NCBI RefSeq assembly: GCF_002208135.1
Contig: NZ_CP021646.1
Coordinates: 3,102,001-3,166,000, forward strand
Source of the DNA: Pseudoalteromonas piscicida
GTDB lineage: Bacteria > Pseudomonadota > Gammaproteobacteria > Enterobacterales > Alteromonadaceae
Direction of reading: 5' to 3'
Length of the DNA stretch: 64,000 nt
Position 1 is the stretch's first letter; every line of letters begins with the position of its first letter. The notes below the pieces were generated by a model. That model ran no database searches, had not been told where the DNA came from, and was given only the letters and a program-made list of their open reading frames with translations. This document shows, one piece after another, positions 17,358 to 27,483 of the stretch. Position numbers and translations under genes: made by a program.

Positions 17358-19172
17358 TTAATAGTGTATTTCCATTGTTATTACACCTGCTTCGTGAACT
17401 TCTAGTTCTAGCACAGGGATATCTGATTCTTGATAATAAAATCGAGATTCTTTTCCATTAACTAATTCAAGCCTTTCAATGTGAATATCCGCGCTTATCT
17501 TAATGGTGCATACATCACTGACCAATTCATTCCCATTGAGCTGCCAGGCAAGCGGTGCTAAACGAAGTCTTGAGATAGCGCGCTCGTTGAATCCCGATAC
17601 AACATCTTTAACTAAGAGACTGGACGCCCTTAATTCAATGCTGCGATCATGCACACATTGGTGTGCATCTCGATAACCCGCAGCAACGCTTTGGATACCA
17701 CCTGATACTCGCAATGCTTTTTTATTAATCGTCTTTAGCCAATTACCTAACAAAAAGCGGCTTAGCCTTGGCATTTGCTCATGCCTATCAAACGCGACTG
17801 TAGAATGGCTCTCAGTACCAGCATAGTAATCAATAAATGATTGGCCTGCATTATAACTGTATGTACCGCCATCTCTGATGACATTAATGCCATCAATCCA
17901 AAAATCGAGATGCAGTGCATCGCATTGACTCGGTCTGAACTTAAAGCATGGATAGTTAAAAAAAACCTCGGCACGCTCATTGCCTAAAAAACAATATCCA
18001 CCATCCGTGAAGTCAGTTGGTTTTTTCACATCGAGCCGTTTGTCTGGAAGCGATAAGTTCATCCATTTTAACGGCGCGTTAAACTCCCCTTCTCCGGGAT
18101 AAGCAATTGCATTATTAAACAACGCATTTGCCAACTGGACACTCGGTCTGAAATCCCTGTAGCCAGAGTTAGTCATAGGAAGAAGGCGCGCGCCATCGTT
18201 TGCACCTAGGTTAGGTGCATCTCCGGAGCTATGAATGGTGAAGTAATAAAGCCATTTACTTGCCGCTTGAAGTCTATCATACAGTAATGACGAAAACTGA
18301 CTAAGCTTCAAGTGCCTGCGCCAAAGCTCTAACAGACAATAGGTATCAAGCATTACTCGGTGGTAATTCACCGAGTATTGACTAAAACTACCATCTCGTT
18401 CAATCAAGCGCTTAGCTCTGTTTTCAAGCCATTTGACCCCCTGCTTTTGCCATTTTATGCCATCAGCGTCGCCATTTACTGCTAACCATGAACCACCAAT
18501 GTACAGTGCTGCGGCCTCTGATGTGCCATGGTTATTGTCCTGCGCGACTGCATACATGATAGTCGGAGAAATTCGCCTCAAGTGTGTTCTAACAAAACTT
18601 AAAAGAGCAGGTTGCGCTTTGTCTACCTGCCCCAAAATTAACGAGGCTAAAGCTAAATGCATGACACGAATAGAGGCTTCTTGCCCACACTTCCAATTCG
18701 TTCCCATAAACGCAGGATTATTTTGTACCCAGTCGTTTAGCCAAAAGTTCAGCCGAGTCAACGCATCAGCATCCCCACGTTTAGCACTTTGAGCCAAACT
18801 TATCGCCCAGTCAAAGCGAGATGCTTCCCATACGCCTTTGATATCGCCAAGCTCATTATCAAAATCACCCAAGCTAAACCAAGGCAGATCTGAGGAGGCC
18901 AATGACTGAGTAAGACAACTCTCATGCCAGTTAGGAAGTCCACTTCTAGTAGAAGTGACACCAAAGTAGCAGTGCTTATTGAGCCAAAGCGTGTTCTCCG
19001 GTAGATCCGATTGGGTGCTAATATCCTTAGCAAAAAAATCGCCTTGCTTAAGTTCACCAGTAATCCGTTTTACTGGGTTGAGGCCCAGCTTGACACCCAA
19101 CTGATAAACGAAAACACGAGCCAAGTTGTGAACACCCAGCGCCAGCGCAGTTTTAGCCTTTAATATCATCAT
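17358..19172 (-). CDS. Heparinase II/III-like polysaccharide lyase-fold protein, 604 aa
   Basis: The N-terminal part is an alpha/alpha toroid with DNNHGTSEAAALYIGG and NYHRVMLDTY, which hold the conserved Asn/His and Tyr. The C-terminal heparinase II/III beta-sheet domain has CDALHLDFWIDG, RDGGTYSYN and GTESHSTVAFD. No signal peptide is evident, so a cytoplasmic or inner-membrane-associated role is likely. Such proteins recur inside O-antigen and capsule loci beside the fused oxidoreductase found here; whether they cleave or epimerise uronic acids is not settled. It overlaps the oxidoreductase gene by 4 bases. Confidence 0.88.
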   Translation of the reverse strand: MMILKAKTALALGVHNLARVFVYQLGVKLGLNPVKRITGELKQGDFFAKDISTQSDLPENTLWLNKHCYFGVTSTRSGLPNWHESCLTQSLASSDLPWFSLGDFDNELGDIKGVWEASRFDWAISLAQSAKRGDADALTRLNFWLNDWVQNNPAFMGTNWKCGQEASIRVMHLALASLILGQVDKAQPALLSFVRTHLRRISPTIMYAVAQDNNHGTSEAAALYIGGSWLAVNGDADGIKWQKQGVKWLENRAKRLIERDGSFSQYSVNYHRVMLDTYCLLELWRRHLKLSQFSSLLYDRLQAASKWLYYFTIHSSGDAPNLGANDGARLLPMTNSGYRDFRPSVQLANALFNNAIAYPGEGEFNAPLKWMNLSLPDKRLDVKKPTDFTDGGYCFLGNERAEVFFNYPCFKFRPSQCDALHLDFWIDGINVIRDGGTYSYNAGQSFIDYYAGTESHSTVAFDRHEQMPRLSRFLLGNWLKTINKKALRVSGGIQSVAAGYRDAHQCVHDRSIELRASSLLVKDVVSGFNERAISRLRLAPLAWQLNGNELVSDVCTIKISADIHIERLELVNGKESRFYYQESDIPVLELEVHEAGVITMEIHY

Positions 19173-21309
19173 TCTTGATTTCGTAACTGCTCTGCAACGT
19201 CGATTGTGACTTTCGCGACTTCAAATAGCTCGCTTGCAGGAATAGGTGCATTCGCCCCTTGCTTAATCGACTCAACAAAAGCTTCTGCACATGCAGACTG
19301 CCCTTTATCTTGTTTCCATAAATTAAGCTTTGTGAAACTCTTCCAACCAAACCCTTTTAGCTTGATAAAATTATCTAGTTGTAACGTAGCACCCGCAGCA
19401 AACACTTCTACACGCTCTTTAGGGAAACTGGCAGCACCATTTGCCAAGTAATGAATGGTACCAAATGAACCATCGGCAAAGCCTAATATGATAGCAGCCT
19501 TGTCTTCTGTCACTGCCACCGCATCTGTATCTCCCATTTTACGAGCTTGTACGGATACAATTTCACTGTCAGCAAGATATCGCATTAAATCAATAAAGTG
19601 ACATGCTTCGCCTATGATTCTTCCGCCGCCTACAGTCGGGTCCTGAGTCCAGTGTTCAGCTGGAATACTGCCCGCGTTCATTGTCATAATGAATGACTTA
19701 GGCTCTTTGATAGGCGCCAGTAACTGTTTTATTCTTTGTACTTGCGGAGAAAACCGACGATTAAAGCCCACCATCAACTTGGGTGCTTGCTCTACCTTAC
19801 TCGCGTCATCATAAGCAGCCTGCACTTCGTTCAGCTCCTCATAAGTAATCGCAAGAGGCTTCTCGACAAACACATTCTTGCCAGCGTTCAATGCTTCTTT
19901 TACAAAGTAGGCGTGACTATTGTGACGAGTAACAATCGCGATTGTATTGTTGTCATCACTTTTAATCATGTTTAGCGTGTCAGTCGTTGCCTCCGCAAAA
20001 CCGGCTTTTTCTCCGTGAATTACACCGCTAACACCACCGGAGGTTGCAATACTCTGGAACTGAGCCCCAGCTTTCTTGAAAGCAGGGATTAGCATACGTG
20101 AGGCATAATTTCCCGCACCAACAAATGCAACGATTGGTTCATCAGCTTTATAACTGACAACAGAGTTCAATTTAACTATCTTGTTATGGCGGCTCTCAGT
20201 GGCAGATTCAAATTGGAGTAATATTCCCAACGCACTTTTATCTGAAGTCAGCAAATCATACGCAGAACTGGCGTCTTCAAACTTAAACCGGTGGCTAATT
20301 AAAGGTTTGACATTGAGCTGACCACTAGACATCATATCCAAAATCGCTTCAAAGTTACGCTGCTCGGTCCAACGTACAAACGCGAGTGGGTAGTCATTAC
20401 CTTGCTCTTCATAATCAGGGTCATAACGACCTGGCCCATATGAACAAGATACCTGGAAAGTCAGTTCTTTTTCATAAAAGTCAGCTCGGTTGAGTTCTAA
20501 CCCCGTAACACCTACAAGAATGATTCGCCCTCTTTTACGACTCATTCGTGCAGCCTGAGTTACCGGATCATTCGACTTTGTAGATGCAGTAATAATCACA
20601 CCATCGATACCCACTCCGCGACTAAACGCCAAACCAGCGGCCACAGGGTCTTCACCTTTGCCGGGATTACAGATTTCGGCACCAAATTGTTTTGCTAATG
20701 CCAACTTACTGTCATCATAATCGATTGCTAGGACTCGACATCCCTGCGCTTTGAGCATCTGCACGGTAAGTAAGCCGATAAGACCAACACCCGTCACAAC
20801 AAAACACTCACCCATTGTCGGCATTGCCAGGCGAATACCCTGCAGGCCGATACTTGCTACTACAGTGAATGCAGCTTCTTCATCGGAGACATTAGCTGGT
20901 ATTTTAGCGACAAGATTCTTAGGTACTCTAACAACATCGGCATGACACCCGTTAGACACAACACGCTCGCCCGCTTTAAACTGCTCAGCGCCATTACCAA
21001 CTGAGTCGACTACTCCCACATTGCAATACCCTAATGGTAGTGGCTGAGCAAGTTTAGACTTAACTGCCTCAACAGTGGTCATCAATCCATCCACCTGTAC
21101 CTTTTCTAACACCATTTTTACTTTATCTGGTTGAGTGCGAGCCTTGTCTATTAAGTTAGCCTTGCCAAAGTCAACTAACATGCGCTCTGTACCTGCAGAG
21201 ATAAGCGTAGTTTCTGTGTTGATCACAACATGATTTTTTGTCGCATGAGGTGCAGGGCTTCGACTAGTGAGGTGCCGCCTTTACTCATGTCCTGAAGTAT
21301 TTGTTTCAA
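19169..21309 (-). CDS. Fused zinc-type alcohol dehydrogenase and Gfo/Idh/MocA oxidoreductase, with an apparent -1 frameshift near the N-terminus
   Basis: Residues about 1-340 are an MDR/zinc-type dehydrogenase (Rossmann VVTGVGLIGLLTVQML), and about 355-685 a Gfo/Idh/MocA domain (FVGAGNYASRML, FVEKPLAITYEEL). The in-frame open reading starts only at a GTG (21226) without a ribosome site. Upstream, a TTG at 21309 preceded by AGAGGT reads KQILQDMSKGGTSLVEA, and the main frame continues APHATKNHVVINTE. The two join if one C is added to the CCC (GGG on plus) at 21255-21257. The gene is therefore either frameshifted or mis-assembled. Likely role: redox modification of a sugar in the polysaccharide pathway. 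Confidence 0.8.
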
Positions 21310-22647
21310 CTTTATTTACCTCTGAAATAACAAAACGTAATTTTCCTGATTTAGTGCGCTGAATTCTATCCACACATTCAATGCTTATATCCAAATCATC
21401 ACCTAGCCGTGATCTAAACTCCCTTAATAACTCAGAATAGTGCTTGCTTTCTTCCCAGAGGTCAGAGCACACTACTTTAATAATCAAACTTAAATTTCTT
21501 TTTTGAATTATTTGCGCTTCACTAACATAAATTGCATCTTTAAAAATATGGTCTAAACGTCCCACAACTGCGCCAGACTTCAAAACAATAACGTCTTCCT
21601 TTCTGCCATCAATAGCACTTACCTCTCTGGGGAATACCGTCTCATTGACCCCATAAGCTAAATCGCCGCTATCATATCTAAACAGTGGAAAGGCTTTGTT
21701 TGTAAAGTTTGAGCCTACTATTCTATAACACCCTTGCACGTTTGACTCGATAAACTCGGTATAGGAAAAATCTTCGTCGACTACAAACCTGCCATCCTTT
21801 GACTCAGAAATATTTGAAACTGACTCTGCTAGTCCGTAGTGCTGCCTTGGCGTTACGCCAAAGAATCTAAATATTAAATCACTTTGGTGACTAGACAGAT
21901 TTTCAGCACCGATCGTAATAACTGTAGGCGTATATTTGAGTTTTAATCCTTCAGTTAATGCCAAGCCAGCCAATTCAGAAAGAAAGGACGGGTACCCATG
22001 CAGCCACATCAAGCGCTTGTTGTTTAATGCATCGACGTAGTATTTTACCGTCTCTCTACTCAGGTGGTAACAACTAAACAGCACCTGACTTGAGGCATAG
22101 TTAATTCGATGAAAAACTGTACCACGGTAAGCTGGTGAAATAATATTCCTTCCCCCAAACAGACCACACCAATCACCTTCATTGATACCCAACCGGTTTC
22201 GATATCTCCACCAAACAGCCCAACGAGCTTGTTCTGAATCAACAGTTTCCCAGAAAATTAGCCCCCACCGGTTGTCCCACTCGTATGTACCTTACATTCT
22301 TTAAACTCCTCAATGGCAATTTCAGAGCTATGTGTTTGTACTTCTTTTTTAGATAAGACCGGTAGCTTCTGCAGCTCCTCATATGGGTCACCATTTAAAT
22401 CAACCGAAAATTCATTAAACCGCTTCTTCCAGAATTCACTTTTCTCGGCATTTTTAAGACTATTAGATAACATTTCACGTTGATAGCCTCTAAGGTTTTC
22501 CTCAGTCATATCAAAACGTTTGGTAGATTGTTCAAGTACAGAAAAGAATTCTTTCCCATAACGTCTTTTATCATTGAAAAAACCAAAAATAGACAGGGCT
22601 ATATTTTGCAATGGATAAGGTAAAGCGAGATATATTTTTTCAATCAT
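21281..22647 (-). pseudogene. CapK/PaaK-like AMP-forming adenylate enzyme, split by a -1 frameshift
   Basis: Two open pieces, 22258-22647 (129 aa) and 21281-22192 (303 aa), are one gene. The first ends HTSGTTGGG then stop, right in the adenylation motif. Adding one G to the five-G run (22262-22266, C on plus) continues LIFWETVDSEQARWAVWWR into the second piece (GINEGDWCGLFGG). The restored protein would be about 455 aa, normal for the CapK family of polysaccharide loci, which resemble phenylacetate-CoA ligase. HYGLAESVSN and the C-terminal RTKSGKLRF lysine are present. It lies between the CapA-like gene and the fused oxidoreductase. Confidence 0.85.
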
Positions 22648-22649
22648 TT

Positions 22650-23681
22650 TTATACAAACCTTCTAATTAGAAGCACTAATGGGTGTCTGTACTTCACAAA
22701 CTTTGATTTAACCTTATTCCTAAATTTATGATCTTCATTTTTGAAAATAGGTAAAAGCGCTTTCTTCAATCTATTTTTCTTGAACCAAGCTTGGTAATCA
22801 TCCTTGCTCATACCGTCAAAAGGCGTCAGTTTTTTCACTAACTCTGAACCAGAGAGACTTTCCTTAAAATCAAAGTTTACATCTTTCCGAGAAGGATCAT
22901 AAGTGAACCAATAAAGCTCATGTTCACCGGCAGCATCAAAACGAAAAGCTAGCTGCCTATGAGTCATATCGTTATACTTTAATTGTCCGTTGATAAAAAC
23001 TCCCTGCGGGAGCCACCAATTACCCAGGCTGTAAACGATGGGTTTACCATTGTATATTTCAATTCCTGAGACAACATGTGGATGATGCCCAATAATAGCG
23101 TCAGCACCTGTATCGATGGCATCTTGGGCTAAACTTCTGTGGCCAGGTTGCGGATACAACTCCATTTCATAATTCCAGTGAAAATTCACGATAATTTTAG
23201 CATCAGGGTTGTTAGTTTTAAGCTTCTCAACTTCGCGCAAAATTATACTTTTAGACAAGGGTGCTACACCATACTCGCCGCTGCGATTGTAATCACATTG
23301 AATCACATCCCACCCAAACCCTATGAGTATATATTTCACACCTTCAAACAAGTGCTCCGACAAACTGATCGAGTCGTGATGCCTTAAACCAAACCAGCCC
23401 ACATTGCTTTCTTCAATCAACTCTACCGTTTTGCTAAAACCCTTAGGTATATCATTAATATGATTATTAGCTAGATTTACGGCAACAACATTTTCACTGC
23501 TCATATAATCCAGTATTGAACAATGATTGAACAACACTGGTTCCTTGAGAAGTTCAGAAGCTACGTCTGAAGACTCCACAAGTGGTCCTTCCAAATTAAG
23601 AACTACAGGTTTTTTACCAAAAGAATAATTTACTTTTGGAAGCTCGTTATGCGGAGAAGCCACGTCTCCAAGAAAAATCAT
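22650..23681 (-). CDS. CapA-family (PGA_cap) metallophosphatase-fold protein, 343 aa
   Basis: Calcineurin-like fold with metal-site motifs in order: FLGDV, NLEGPL, VAVNLANNHIND and GHHPHVVSG. In Bacillus, CapA takes part in poly-gamma-glutamate capsule synthesis and export; distant homologues occur in many polysaccharide loci without PgsB/PgsC. None of those is present here. No clear N-terminal membrane anchor is seen. Spacing to the neighbours is 2 bases on each side, so it is part of the operon. Function in this pathway unknown; the neighbouring CapK-like ligase suggests an amide- or ester-linked substituent. Confidence 0.85.
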   Translation of the reverse strand: MIFLGDVASPHNELPKVNYSFGKKPVVLNLEGPLVESSDVASELLKEPVLFNHCSILDYMSSENVVAVNLANNHINDIPKGFSKTVELIEESNVGWFGLRHHDSISLSEHLFEGVKYILIGFGWDVIQCDYNRSGEYGVAPLSKSIILREVEKLKTNNPDAKIIVNFHWNYEMELYPQPGHRSLAQDAIDTGADAIIGHHPHVVSGIEIYNGKPIVYSLGNWWLPQGVFINGQLKYNDMTHRQLAFRFDAAGEHELYWFTYDPSRKDVNFDFKESLSGSELVKKLTPFDGMSKDDYQAWFKKNRLKKALLPIFKNEDHKFRNKVKSKFVKYRHPLVLLIRRFV

Positions 23682-23683
23682 AC

Positions 23684-24682
23684 CTAGACAGCCCTCTCTA
23701 GATTATATAAATTCTCTGTCGTACCGTACATAAACATCTTTATAAAGAAGTAGATTGTCGGATAAACAAAATATAAGGACAATATAAAAACCAAGTACTT
23801 ACCATAAACCTTCGAATAGCTAGCAAAGTACACAAAATACAGATAACTAAACATATTAACTCGCCCATCACCTAATACGAAAGCAGCTATAGAGAGAACA
23901 AATATAACAACCATTAGATCTAGCTTTTGCTTTATAAAAAAAACTAACGGAAAAAGAATTATGATAGTTTTTATAATTGAAGAATAGTCACCACCAAAAT
24001 TGTCAAAATATCCAAATATTTTTCTGGACAAATGTTCAAAGACAACAAACCCCGTAATCAAAAATATAGCAAGATAGACAAAGAAAGACCTGCTTACTTT
24101 CAATTTTAAAGAATACCTTAAAAAATCAATTATTGCGTGAGAAGTAAAGAATAGCGTTGTTGAAACATGACTCAATACTGTCAAAACACCATAGCTAGTT
24201 TTGAGTTTTGAACTCCCTTTACAATTTAAGAAAAGGAAAAAGAAAATAGCAGCAACCTTTAATCTTTCGGCTGGTATATACAAAACCCAAAAGTAAAAGT
24301 TAGTCAACACTATGAAAGATATAAGAAGCAAGCCATATCCCAAATATCTTAGATAAATCCCAGCCTGATAAACCAATATGCTATTTAAAATGGAAAATAC
24401 TATTTTTTTATCAACCAGCCCTGAAAAGATGTAAGAAATGGAAAAATGACCAAACTCCATAGAGTTTAACTGACTTCGATAGTAAGCCCAAGCTTCGGAT
24501 ACTGATTTTCCTGCCATACCCTCATAAGCTTTTATATAGAAATATTGATCGCCCAATACATAATATCCATAAGATATATAACTTACAAAGAAGACAATAA
24601 CTGAGCAAACAAAAAAGCACAGCTTGTCTTTGGGCAGCGTCAGATTATTCAACTGCTCATCCTTACTAGTAATTTCAGCCAC
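23684..24682 (-). CDS. EpsG/Wzy-like polysaccharide polymerase, 332 aa
   Basis: Polytopic membrane protein with about ten hydrophobic segments, the first at residues 21-45 (LCFFVCSVIVFFVSYISYGYY). Local features are those of the EpsG family: RSQ in the first loop, and PAERLKVAAIFFFLF preceding the central helices. It is very AT-rich, as Wzy genes often are. It sits between the GT2 and CapA-like genes of the cluster that also has a flippase, so it is the best candidate polymerase for the left block. The start overlaps the GT2 gene by 34 bases. Confidence 0.75.
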   Translation of the reverse strand: MAEITSKDEQLNNLTLPKDKLCFFVCSVIVFFVSYISYGYYVLGDQYFYIKAYEGMAGKSVSEAWAYYRSQLNSMEFGHFSISYIFSGLVDKKIVFSILNSILVYQAGIYLRYLGYGLLLISFIVLTNFYFWVLYIPAERLKVAAIFFFLFLNCKGSSKLKTSYGVLTVLSHVSTTLFFTSHAIIDFLRYSLKLKVSRSFFVYLAIFLITGFVVFEHLSRKIFGYFDNFGGDYSSIIKTIIILFPLVFFIKQKLDLMVVIFVLSIAAFVLGDGRVNMFSYLYFVYFASYSKVYGKYLVFILSLYFVYPTIYFFIKMFMYGTTENLYNLERAV

Positions 24683-25359
24683 AAGAATCTCGTCAACAGC
24701 TTATCTTTTAACGTTCTATCAGAGCTTGTAACATTAGAATCATGAACTCGTCTGTAAACCACAGTATCTGGAATATGATGGATACGGCCAGACAAGTTGC
24801 CATATAAGCTTAATGCTATATCATGGCTTGTTCCTCCATCAATTATCCTTTCAAACTCACTCTTTACATTCTTCTTAAAAACACAGCAACATCCAAAATA
24901 AGGGATTCCCCCTTTGAATGTCTTAAAGATATTCTTAAACCGCGAGACATTACTGTGGTTTCCTAGTCTTGCATCATGCTTCTTAAGAATGCGAATATCA
25001 TCTTCGAATACCTCGTAATTACCAAAAAGGATATCCTTTTCTGAAGCTCTAAGATGCTCTTTCATTAAAGCCAATCTATTCTCAGGCCAAACATCATCTT
25101 GATCTGATAAGAATATATAATCACCACTTGCATGCGAGACAGACTTTTTAAAGTTAAGAACATAACCCAAGTTTTTTGGGTTTTTAAAGATCTTAACCCG
25201 TGGGTCTTGAAGCTCCTCGATTATTGCTATTGTATTATCGGTGGATCCATCATCACAAATTATTACTTCGTCTTGGCTATCAAGCTGACCTAGGATTGAA
25301 GTTAGTTGCTCATGAATAAACCTGCTACCATTGTACGTAGCTATACAAATACTGTTCAA
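24649..25359 (-). CDS. Glycosyltransferase family 2, 236 aa
   Basis: GT-A fold: the N-terminus ICIATYNGSRFIHEQL, nucleotide-binding ICDDGSTDNT and metal motif LSDQDDVW (DXD-type), then VYRRVHDSNVT near the C-terminus, which places it in the rhamnosyltransferase-like subgroup of GT2. An rml gene set lies a few genes upstream, so a rhamnose donor is plausible. It is short (236 aa) but has all the core motifs. Confidence 0.87.
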   Translation of the reverse strand: MNSICIATYNGSRFIHEQLTSILGQLDSQDEVIICDDGSTDNTIAIIEELQDPRVKIFKNPKNLGYVLNFKKSVSHASGDYIFLSDQDDVWPENRLALMKEHLRASEKDILFGNYEVFEDDIRILKKHDARLGNHSNVSRFKNIFKTFKGGIPYFGCCCVFKKNVKSEFERIIDGGTSHDIALSLYGNLSGRIHHIPDTVVYRRVHDSNVTSSDRTLKDKLLTRFLWLKLLVRMSS

Positions 25360-25365
25360 TGTAAA

Positions 25366-26610
25366 TTACCTTCCTATAATCGGGATAAAGCCCAGCCTTT
25401 TTTTAATTAAAATAACTAGAGGTACGTTTTGAAAAAGCAACAATAATGTCAAGCCCCAAGCTAAACCTGTAACACCAAAATTTTTGGTCAAAAGTGTAGA
25501 ATTCAAAAACACAGGGAAAAGCAATGCAACATTAACAATGGTTTGCTTTTTCTCATTTCCAGTCATTTGCAGCAGTGGAATTACTGGTCCGCATATTAAC
25601 GCCAAAAAATAACCTAAAAGCAATACTGAAAGCAAGTTACTATACTCAGAATATGAAGCATTAATCACCCCCATAATCTCGACATTAAAAGTATAAATTA
25701 AAACTATAAATGGAAATGAAATTAATGCAGGATACAAGGTAAACTTCTTAACTGCGGCCTTTAAATCTTCAACTTTACCTTCATGGTATAACCTTGAGAA
25801 AACAGGTTGTGCAATCAAATTTATAACTATCATTACAAATGATACGGCTGCCGTTATGCGCTGAGCAGTATACAAGCCGGCTATATCCTTTGCATCTAAA
25901 AAATTAGAGCAATAGATAATTGTGCCTGAGAAAAGAAATGCTTGCAATAATGAGCTTAACCAAAAAAAGCCACTTCCAGTAAAATCCACTGGTGCTCTAT
26001 TCTCTTCCATTTTGGCTTTTCTGGTATTCTTAAAATGAAATATACCAAGAACTAATACAGATGCTATACCACCAATAACAAGTAACGCTATCAGTTCATT
26101 TAATACAAGCATCTCTCCTCTAAGCATAAATAGAACAGATATTAAACACACACCTGTATATGGAATCATATTCTGGCAAATTGTGGAGAAATTCGGTTTC
26201 CCAAGTCCCAACGCTGCACCTGACAGGGATGAAACAATTGCCCAAATGAAGCCTGTAAAAATCGCTAAGCTCATCATGCGCGTATTTTGCAAACTAGGTA
26301 ATATATTTGCAGGGAATGAGAGCAGCTCATTAGTATATATCAAAAACAATGGTCCAAGACTGATGAGGAAAATCGCTTTTTTCAAATAGTCCAATTGAGT
26401 TATATTACTTAGAGTGTTAGCAAACCTTTTTACAAGTAAAATATGAAAACCTAAAGAAAAAACAACACCAAAAAGGATTACATAGTTTAAAAAAAGAAAG
26501 TAAACACCAGCATCCTCAATTGGCGCAGTCCTTGCGACCAGTATAGAAGAGAGTATGGACATGATTGCTGCCCCACCTCGTACTGCAAATAGGATACAAA
26601 ACCTCTTCAC
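25366..26610 (-). CDS. wzx: Wzx-like flippase (MOP superfamily), 414 aa
   Basis: A polytopic protein with roughly 12 hydrophobic segments; the N-terminal FAVRGGAAIMSILSSILVARTA is typical of polysaccharide flippases that move lipid-linked repeat units across the inner membrane. A GTG at 26610, directly after GGAGGGG, is preferred as start over an ATG at 26625 that has no ribosome site. It is AT-rich, and sits next to the GT2 and the polymerase. Confidence 0.85.
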   Translation of the reverse strand: MKRFCILFAVRGGAAIMSILSSILVARTAPIEDAGVYFLFLNYVILFGVVFSLGFHILLVKRFANTLSNITQLDYLKKAIFLISLGPLFLIYTNELLSFPANILPSLQNTRMMSLAIFTGFIWAIVSSLSGAALGLGKPNFSTICQNMIPYTGVCLISVLFMLRGEMLVLNELIALLVIGGIASVLVLGIFHFKNTRKAKMEENRAPVDFTGSGFFWLSSLLQAFLFSGTIIYCSNFLDAKDIAGLYTAQRITAAVSFVMIVINLIAQPVFSRLYHEGKVEDLKAAVKKFTLYPALISFPFIVLIYTFNVEIMGVINASYSEYSNLLSVLLLGYFLALICGPVIPLLQMTGNEKKQTIVNVALLFPVFLNSTLLTKNFGVTGLAWGLTLLLLFQNVPLVILIKKRLGFIPIIGR

Positions 26611-26628
26611 TTCCCCTCCATACAATAG

Positions 26629-27483
26629 CTAGTTCTTGTTCAAATTAATGAGCTTTAAGGTTTCGCGTAACCCTAATTGCCAATGTTGCTCACTTTTCTC
26701 GACTTTTAAAAGACCAAAAGACGGCCTTTTAGCGGGAGTCGGGTAAGCGCTACTAGGGATTGGATTGATTGAGATTTTCTTCTCTAATAAGCCCAACTCA
26801 AATGAGAGCTCCTGAATTGCAACTGCAAAGTCATACCAACTGGCAATACCGAGATCGCTGTAATGATATACTGCAGAAAGGTTATTATGCTCTGCCAATG
26901 TCCAAAGGTACTTTGCCAAACCCTTCGCGTTAGTCGGACAGCCAATTTGGTCACTAACAATGTTGAGTTCCTCTTTCTCCGACATTAAACGCAGCATCGT
27001 CTTTACAAAATTATTACCATGACTTGAGTAGACCCAGGATGTTCTTACAACTGTTGAATTGTGAGTATGATATTTCTTTATTGCTTCTTCACCAGCTAGC
27101 TTAGATGCCCCATATACATTTATTGGATTAGTTTGGTCATCTACCTGATAAGCCCTGTTCTGGTTGCCATCAAATACGAAATCAGTCGAGATATGCAGTA
27201 AGCGTATTCCATGCGTATGTGCTGATTTAGCCAATAACTCAACTGCAGTTGCATTAATAAGATACGCATTTTCTGTATCAGATTCTGCTTTATCTACTGC
27301 AGTATAAGCTGAGGCATTTATAATGGCTGTAGGGTTATATTCAACAATTGCATTCTCAATACTCTTTGCTGATGTAATGTCAATGTCATTGCGGCCTAGA
27401 GCCATTGCAGTGATATGATCTGGGCAGGTTTGCATTAACTCCCATGCAACCTGCCCGCTTTTTCCTATTATTAAAACATCCAT
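26629..27483 (-). CDS. rmlD: dTDP-4-dehydrorhamnose reductase RmlD, 284 aa
   Basis: Last step of dTDP-L-rhamnose synthesis, NADPH reduction of dTDP-4-keto-L-rhamnose. The cofactor motif is GKSGQVAWEL. ISTDFVFDGN holds the Thr of the triad, and YGASKLAGE the Tyr and Lys. Normal length. It follows rmlB directly, in the transcription order rmlA, rmlC, rmlB, rmlD. Confidence 0.93.
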   Translation of the reverse strand: MDVLIIGKSGQVAWELMQTCPDHITAMALGRNDIDITSAKSIENAIVEYNPTAIINASAYTAVDKAESDTENAYLINATAVELLAKSAHTHGIRLLHISTDFVFDGNQNRAYQVDDQTNPINVYGASKLAGEEAIKKYHTHNSTVVRTSWVYSSHGNNFVKTMLRLMSEKEELNIVSDQIGCPTNAKGLAKYLWTLAEHNNLSAVYHYSDLGIASWYDFAVAIQELSFELGLLEKKISINPIPSSAYPTPAKRPSFGLLKVEKSEQHWQLGLRETLKLINLNKN

